Source of the DNA: Tipula vernalis
Lineage: Eukaryota; Arthropoda; Insecta; Diptera; Tipulidae
Direction: 5' to 3'
Assembly (NCBI GenBank): GCA_958295665.1
Contig: OY282558.1
Coordinates: 308,794,092 to 308,858,091, forward strand
Length of the DNA stretch: 64,000 nucleotides
A program made the position numbers and the translations under genes. The notes under the pieces are model-generated. The model did not search any database and was not told the DNA's origin. It was given only the letters and a program-made list of their open reading frames with translations. Positions 57,308 to 64,000 of this stretch are shown here, piece by piece (position 1 is the stretch's first letter; each line of letters opens with the position of its first letter).

Positions 57308-57655
57308 ACCTTTTGAACTGTCAAATTCAACAAATTATTCAAACTATTTTAAGTTGTAGTACTCTGTGAGACATTAACGAAGCCATATTTTTTATCGGCA
57401 ACCAAGCCCATTTTAGGGGTTAAAACCACCCCTTATTTATCCTTAAAAAAACGTTTTTTTCTACTCCACTTTTTTACATAAAATAAATTAGTTATTATTC
57501 CTCTTAAAAAGTTCAAGTAATCTATGATGATGTAAATTAGATTATGAGGGTTGTATCTCTGTTTTTTAGGGGATGAAATTACGCCTTGGATCCTCACAGA
57601 GTACTACAACTTAGAATAATTTTTATAATTTTTTGAATTTGACAGTTCAAAAGGT
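57308..57655. repeat. 348-bp foldback element
   Basis: Arms of about 65 bp: ACCTTTTGAACTGTCAAATT at 57308 pairs with AATTTGACAGTTCAAAAGGT ending at 57655, and AAGTTGTAGTACTCTGTGAG pairs with CTCACAGAGTACTACAACTT. The centre is about 215 bp, including GGGGTTAAAACCACCCC, itself palindromic. Probably a MITE; no target duplication found. Confidence 0.75.
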
Positions 57656-60600
57656 CCCCTCCTCCCCCACCCCCCTTGTGAGATGTTAATTCAGATAATT
57701 GGTTTCAGAGTTTTGGCTGCAATTCATATTGCAATACAATTATTTAAAAATTTTAATTAGTTTTCTAATTGAGGAGTTAATTTATGGATTAATTTTATTG
57801 GTTAATTTATAATTTGTTTCACAGATTTAAATTTAAAATAATTCTTGGGTTTGGTCAGGCGTGGTGAATGTATTAACTTCTATAAATTTTAGGGGAGGAG
57901 GGTGAAGCTGATTGGGAACGGGAAGTAAAGAGTGTGTGCTATTTATTAAGTTTATTAGCTAATAATTAGTATAACAGTGAAATTACTAATTATTTGAATT
58001 TCTGTTTTAGAATATTCAGCTGAATCTGATTTAAATTATTAATTTTAGTTTGACAAATGATTGGAAGCTGGTTCAATTATAGTTTTAAGAAATAATTAAT
58101 AGATTTGAATTGTGTTTTCATTCTATTGTTTTAAATTACTAACTATCGGCTATACCTAGGTATGTATCTATAACAGGCCCGAGTTAGTCATAACTAATAA
58201 ACTTTTAATGTCCTGCGATTTTATTATATATGAAGAGGATGAACGGTGACTTTAACCATTTCCGGAAGATAAGCTTTGGCTTGGCCCTATACTCCAAATA
58301 ATCAATCAAGCAAATAATGTATTGATGGAACAAATGCTGTCTTAAGCGAACACTTTCTTAAAAGCGAAGAAAATTACTTATCGGATTAATATCACAAAAG
58401 ATTTCTTCTGGTTTTCAACTATAGACAAGGAAAACTCACGACATTAAATCTACAGTATGATAATTCGTTTAAAATAGTGATTTAGTCTGCTTCGATAAAT
58501 TGTTCTAAATTAACTTAGGCTAAAATGGCGAACATTTTAAAAATAATAAATGACAACAAATATATTTATGAAATTTTTCCCGAGCTCGCTTATTACATAG
58601 GTTAAAATATCAAGTTTATTAATTATTCTAAAGAATAGGATCGGTGCTGGCCTGACGAACCGAATCAATAATTTCGATAAAATTTAGCTCAAATGAATTT
58701 GGCAATTCCTTTTTTGGGAAAATCGCATACCATTGTGTTCTATAAAAATAAGGCCATAAAATGTAGTAAAAATTAAATGTGTATTCAATTATTATTTCCA
58801 AAACCACAAAGTGCATTATGTGTTACAAATTACATTCATAAAATTTAAAAAACAAATAAACAATTATTTGTTATTAAATAATAAAAAAACAAATAATACA
58901 TAAATACTATGTATATACTAATTCCAATTAATTATAAAAAGTAATTTGAATTTTAAAAATACATAATAAAATTTTATTTTATGAATGATGATGAACTAAA
59001 TAAAAAACTTTATAACAATAAATAATATATGGCACAATATACAATTAATTTATTGAGTTCACTTATTCATCTGTTTGCTTTTTTTTGTATTTTTTTTTAT
59101 TTTTTTATTTATGATTTATACATTTGATGAAATAATTTTTAATTTAACATTAATAACAAAAATTATTTAAAATGTACTAAACAAACAGTATAGCTCTAAA
59201 TTGTTTCAAACTATAAGTGAATAATGAGGAAATGACTAGTTTCGTTGGAATATACATAGTTTCATAACCACCAAGTGCGCGCACGAGAAAGAATGTGATC
59301 TTTTGTACTTGTTGACTTTTTTATACACAAGTGAAGAAAATATTGTTATTATTATTCTTATTTTTGAAATATTGTAGAGTAAGAGGCTTTGGAAGATTTT
59401 TGCAATTTGCTTTCAATAACGATCCCATTTAGTTCAAATATTAGATGGAATTAAATAAATTATTATTCTTGCACTTTTCTATCTTCATTTTTTAATGAAT
59501 TGGTTAGTAGTTAGTAGTTGAATAGATGTACTTTATAATGCACATCACATAACATAATCCATCATACACAATTAATTTTAGACTTTTTCTTTACACATTT
59601 TGACCTGAAATTTTTTTTTATTACTGGAAAAATATACTTGACGAGTACTACGTTATCATTATATACAATAAGTTTATATTGTTTTTAATTTAAAGGTCTC
59701 TAATGTCAACGGATATATCACGTTTTCATTTAAATATTTAATTACATTCTGATAAACAGGCAAATTTAGCCGTGTTAATATGTAGTAATTGTAAAGTGAA
59801 TTTGTGCGCAATGTATTTATATAGTACATGTGCTGTCGTCATTTATAATATTTATTCGCTCCAAAAACAAAAAATTTGCTCCCTATTCTATATATTCTTA
59901 ATCTTTCAATACATTATTAATTAAAAAAGATAATAAACGAACAACTGTGACAACTATTGTAATACTATTTATTTGTTAAATTAAACTGTCATTTTCTTTT
60001 GGAACGATGTACGTAGATTATACTCGTATGGTATGTACGTACGAGTACATAAAAGCAAAAAAAAAAATATGAAAACATTTTATTCCATTCAATATCTCAA
60101 CTACAAACAACTAAACCGTATAAAGTAGGATAATATCCCTTTTTCATTTTTATTCCCTATAATTTTCATCTCAACTTTTATTTTTTTTTTTTTCCTCGAA
60201 ACATTGAAATGTCCCTGCTCCAATTTTTTCCAACATTCGTATTATTCGTTCAGTTTAAATCAGCTTTTATTTTTATTACATATTTCTGTTGTATTATTCT
60301 TCTACGTTTTTTGTACCTAGTCGTCGTCGTTATCGTCGACTATGATGAGGTTATATTATATCTGTATATACATGAAATGTACGTATTATCGGAGGGGAGT
60401 ATAACTGCTACATTTTTTGGGGTGGCTTTTCACATCTGCTAAATTCATAGTTCAGTAGTCTATATTGTGTTTTTTTTTGTTCCTGGTAAAAGTATTCTTT
60501 ATATACACATACATACAAGAGGATCTAGCTTTTTATCCAAAAATTGCTATATAAACGTTGAATAATTTCTTGCTTGTTGTGCTGTGTGTTATAGATTCTA

Positions 60601-61093
60601 AATTGGAAATTTGTAAGAAAGGAAATTATTGTGTTTTGAAAGATTGTATATTTTTCATTGTTTTTGTTTTATTCCTTTTGTGCTTTCAGGTAAACTTACG
60701 TTGGCACTTTTTTTTAAAGGCATGTAAGAGGTGGTATACAAAATATGAGATTGGAATTAATGATGCTACATTTATGTGATACAATATAACATCCTGGTAA
60801 TTTGGGGTTGTAACAATTATTACTGAATTATGCTATAAATTATCAATAATATATATACATATATACTTTTGAAGAATAAAACAATTGCATACTGATTTAT
60901 TTTTGGTAGATTGATTATTTTAAGGGTTGTTTTATCCGATGTGGAAAGCGCCTTTTATTATCAAACGAATAAATAAAACCAAAAAAGGCTGAGGCTGGGT
61001 AGGACAAGTGATGGACAAGACTGGATTTTCATTGTATTATTAATAAATTTAATAAATTATTTTGCATTAAATCTTTATACTAAACTCTAGTGT
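57656..61093. other. No recognisable gene
   Basis: Very AT-rich. Reading frames at 60209-60442 and 60558-60779 are hydrophobic but show no family signature, and their Phe/Leu/Val bias follows from T-richness. No RNA gene seen. Confidence 0.45.
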
Positions 61094-61128
61094 TTAATAG
61101 CGTAATGTATCGTACATTACGCTATTAA
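61094..61128. repeat. Perfect 16-bp hairpin with 3-nt loop
   Basis: TTAATAGCGTAATGTA is followed by TCG and then its exact reverse complement. The strongest short hairpin in the right third of the window; isolated, no adjacent gene. Confidence 0.85.
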
Positions 61129-61464
61129 TCACCAGATCGCCAATGAAGTCTCCTCGCGAGATTACTTTTCAATTTAGTTGTCATTTTATTAGTGTACTAT
61201 TATTAAAAGCGTAAATATATTTCTAATTATATTTAAGCAAACATCTTTTCTTATCATAATGAATTTAACGTATGTTTTAATTAACAAGTTAATTAAATTT
61301 TGAGTCAACATTTTAAATCATGAATATTCAGACACATTTGATTTTATTGGCATCTATGAATACACACTACGAACTAATTAGACGTCTAGTACGTTTAAGT
61401 TTGGGATTTAGTCGAAAAATCGACATGAGGCACACATCATAAGACCGATTAGACCGAAAAAATC

Positions 61465-61789
61465 ATTTTTTTGGTTTTTTTATGGGGCTCAAGCACTCCC
61501 AACTCTTTCGCAGTTCTCTTTTAACGTCCTATCTTACGCAGTAGCCAACTCGAGGAGGTACGGCTATAGTATATAGTTTAAACCACCTGCACATTGCATT
61601 GCTTCATGCCAGCCTATAGTGCTGACATGAAAGATGGGTCGTCCCATGGATTCCGCACTCTCAACAGGCGGTCATAGATGTGTTCATCTTTATGAAAAAT
61701 TCCTTTTGCATCCCGCCCTTAAAGGGATTCGAACCCGGTACCTCCCGATCCAACCGCCGCAGCTTTAACCAGAGTGCCGTTTTGTCGGT
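61465..61789 (-). mobile_element. tRNA-derived SINE with 13-bp target duplication
   Basis: GACCGAAAAAATC occurs at 61452-61464 and again at 61790-61802, bracketing the element. On the minus strand it begins near 61789, has an A-box-like segment (CTGGTTAAAGCTGCGG, near 61773-61758) and a perfect B box (GGGTTCGAATCCC, 61736-61724), then about 240 bp of unrelated body, and ends in an A-rich tail (AAAAAAACCAAAAAAAT). That layout, tRNA-like head, body, A-tail and target duplication, defines a SINE copied by a LINE. The body contains nothing coding. The 13-bp repeat is exact, so the insertion is fairly recent. I do not know the family name. Confidence 0.88.
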
Positions 61790-61802
61790 GACCGAAAAAA
61801 TC

Positions 61803-63443
61803 TCTAACAAGCAAACCTTTTAGTAACATCTATTCTTCTAAGCTAGAGGTCACGTATTCTCCAATTTGCTGTAGTCGTATTTTTTGTGTCAACTTGGTTT
61901 GGGGATGATCTTTCACGAATTTTGGGGAAATTTGCAGCTATGTAAAAGACATCTGCTATCCAATTCTTTCACTTTTCCTTTTTGCATAAGCTGACCGTTT
62001 CAATATACCATATGTATATACCAAAATTAATTTGCTTAAATAAAGTAGTTCTAGCTGATTTATGATTATAACATTTAAAACTAACGTTTGTAATACTAGT
62101 TCCGATTGGATATTGATTTAAAGATTTACCGTTTTTATACAATTTTTCTTCGATGAGATGAGCTGGACTCCTTGATGTAGTTTTTTACATATTTTTCCAT
62201 CTTATTCCAGCTCCATTAAATTATTTTGAGGCTTGAGGCAGGAGGAAAAATAGTCGCTTCGCTCCCTAGTTACAAAAATTAGACCACAGAAATTAAAACT
62301 AATAAAGGAGAATTTTTTAATTAAATTAAACTTCAGAAACAGTAGAGCAATTAAGTAGACTTTCAAAAATTTCAAAAAAAAGATCATTTAGAAACTTTTA
62401 CTCAGTAGTTATCACTATTAATGATAAAAGAATTGTCAAACTTTTAAACGAAATTTTTTGTTTCTTAAAGCAATTACTTGAGATAGTTATGCAAAGTATT
62501 GCAAACGATCTTTACGAATAAACCGTAAACTTATTAAACACGCTCCTTGATGGAGTAGAAGTCTATTGTGTTCCTTTACTGAACGTTGAAGAGTTTTAAT
62601 AAAATTGACCAGCTGCTCGACCTTCACTTGAGCAAGGATAGTTCAAAGAGTAGGTAGGCGACCAATACCTATTTTTGGGTTAATTTGAATTCTTATTGTT
62701 ATATTTAATTTTTTTTAAATTCCATTTCTTTAACGCAAGTGAAATTATAAATTAAATAGCTACAAAGTTGCCGCCAACTTTTCAGATTCCACTGTTACCA
62801 ATTTTATTTACAAATATCTGGATTTTTGTCATTCAAAATGGGACATATTGGTGCGCAGTGAACGCTCAAACGAGAAACACTTGTTTTTGTCTTTCTCTGT
62901 AGTTAGTTAATTTCTTTAGACAATTTGTTTTAATTTAACTTGCTTATTTATATTAAATATTGTGCTAGTGAAGTGATTAAAAATAAGATAAATATTTAAA
63001 TTATGAATAAAATATATCTATCAGGATTAATTTGTCAGGCAATGTTTTTATAGCAAAGGGAATCAAGATTTTCTCAATTTTATCTTGTTTAAATATTGTC
63101 GATGAATTCAAAATCTATATAAATCTAATTTCTTACGTATTGTAATTTGTATACTCCCGAGACCTGTCATTAAAGGTATCAAGAACAGAAATCGGAGCAC
63201 AATTGCAGATTTTGGATTTTTATGGCTCTGAATCGGCTGCACACACTTTATAGTTCCCTGTTCATACATGAAAATTGGTAGAAAATATTTTTTTTTGTTT
63301 ATTTTCTATTATGTGTATAGGTGTAAGCGGCAGAAGTACATATCGTATATGTATACAAAGGAAATTATGTGCGAAAAAAAGGATGAAAGTATTGTATATT
63401 TTTACTCTTAATTTTAACTTTTTTTTTTGTACATATTTTATCT
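61803..63443. other. No recognisable gene
   Basis: AT-rich DNA. The 70-codon frame 63275-63487 is Phe-rich and partly overlaps the mariner below. Nothing identifiable. Confidence 0.45.
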
Positions 63444-63990
63444 TTACTTTGTTGTTTGCATTTCCCCAGTTTTTCTTTCAAATGTGAAGATCCAATTTCC
63501 GATGATGCGTTCGAGTATTTCGAGTGGTATCTTGGCTTCCAATGCCTCAAGTGTAGCTGGTTTACCCACGTAAACTTTGGACTTTACTTCCGCCCAAAGG
63601 AAAAAGTCTAGTGTGATATTACACGATCTAGGTGGCCAATTCACCGGTTCGAAGCGTGAAATAAACTGCCCGCCAAAATGATTTCTTAATAAGTGCATTG
63701 TTTCACGTGCTGTGTGGTAAGTAGCGCCTTCCTGTTGAAACAAAATGTGGTCGAGATCACGTTTACATTTCGGCCGTCCTCATTTTTAAAGAAATATGAA
63801 CCGATGATATCACCGGCCCATAAACCAAAGCAAAACCGTTGTTTTCTTTGGATGTAATGGCACTCCTCGAAACTCTTCGGGTTGCTCTTCAGCCCAAATA
63901 TGGCAATTTTGCTTATTGACGTAGCCATTAAGCCAGAAATGCGTGACCATAAATTGATCTAAGCTCACGAAATACATTTATTCCGACTCA
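63444..63990 (-). pseudogene. DD41D mariner transposase, 3' part, running off the window edge
   Basis: Minus-strand segments from the right edge inward: HFWLNGYVNKQNC near 63935, QRKQRF and FGLWAGDIIGSYFFKNEDGR near 63860-63780, then QQEGATYHTARETMHLLRN near 63730, WPPRSCNITLDFFLWAEVKS near 63640 and KVYVGKPATLEALEAKI near 63575. Between the second catalytic position (Glu in QQEG, where Asp is expected) and the third Asp there are 40 residues, one short of the 41 of the DD41D class. Frame changes occur near 63770 and 63930. The Asp-to-Glu change and the missing codon make it inactive. The 5' half and right end lie beyond the window. Confidence 0.8.
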
Positions 63991-64000
63991 GTTTTTCCCT

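Noticed and set aside
61724..61789. tRNA gene on the minus strand
   Set aside because: A and B boxes are present, but there is no matching acceptor stem or anticodon arm and the unit has a long body, an A-tail and a target duplication, so it is a SINE.
55508..62905. Shared AACGCTCAA...GTCTTTCTC motif at 55508 and 62870 as paired promoters or LTRs
   Set aside because: Similarity covers only about 40 bp with gaps and no gene or repeat structure follows it.

Overview
The window looks like repeat-dense, AT-rich euchromatin or intronic DNA from an insect genome, most likely a fly. The evidence is GT-AG introns inside the genes, mariner copies of the DD41D type (first described from a tephritid fly), a Ty3/Gypsy element, a non-LTR retrotransposon and a tRNA-derived SINE. 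Nothing is bacterial: there are no operons or ribosome binding sites. I find no convincing complete host gene. Nearly every recognisable coding sequence belongs to a transposable element. The species call is inference.

Layout. 252-521 is an hAT-like foldback MITE. 4126-8275 is the best-preserved element: a two-gene DNA transposon whose convergent genes encode a SWIM zinc-finger/YqaJ nuclease (+) and a THAP/DDE transposase (-), both split by introns, the pattern I associate with the ISL2EU group. 12808-16150 is a minus-strand non-LTR retrotransposon, followed by a dead mariner (16250-17105). 19525-26985 is a decayed Ty3/Gypsy element carrying nested insertions: a 783-bp foldback element in its gag zinc knuckle, and a mariner (21408-25402) in pol. 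The mariner holds a small MITE and a transposon (22545-25302) with a RAG1-core-like transposase. 28150-29006 is a 173-bp satellite. 31866-34465 and 51310-52200 are opposite-strand copies of one composite repeat. The first is interrupted by a 1.3-kb hAT-like foldback element. 40672-43824 holds several palindromic elements, one cut by a TTAA-inserting MITE. 45229-47166 is a Tc1-type element whose gene has an intron. 48004-49232 and the right edge carry DD41D mariners. 61465-61789 is a SINE with a 13-bp target duplication. 49233-64000 is otherwise nearly empty AT-rich DNA.

How the parts relate. Order of insertion can be read directly. Removing the foldback element plus one 7-bp repeat restores the gag zinc knuckle reading frame, and removing the mariner plus one TA restores the pol reading frame. 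In five separate transposon genes the main frame break is a one-base change in or next to a homopolymer run. That is either recent decay or uncorrected sequencing error. The most interesting items are the RAG1-like transposase, the SWIM-YqaJ/THAP-DDE element, and the nested chronology.
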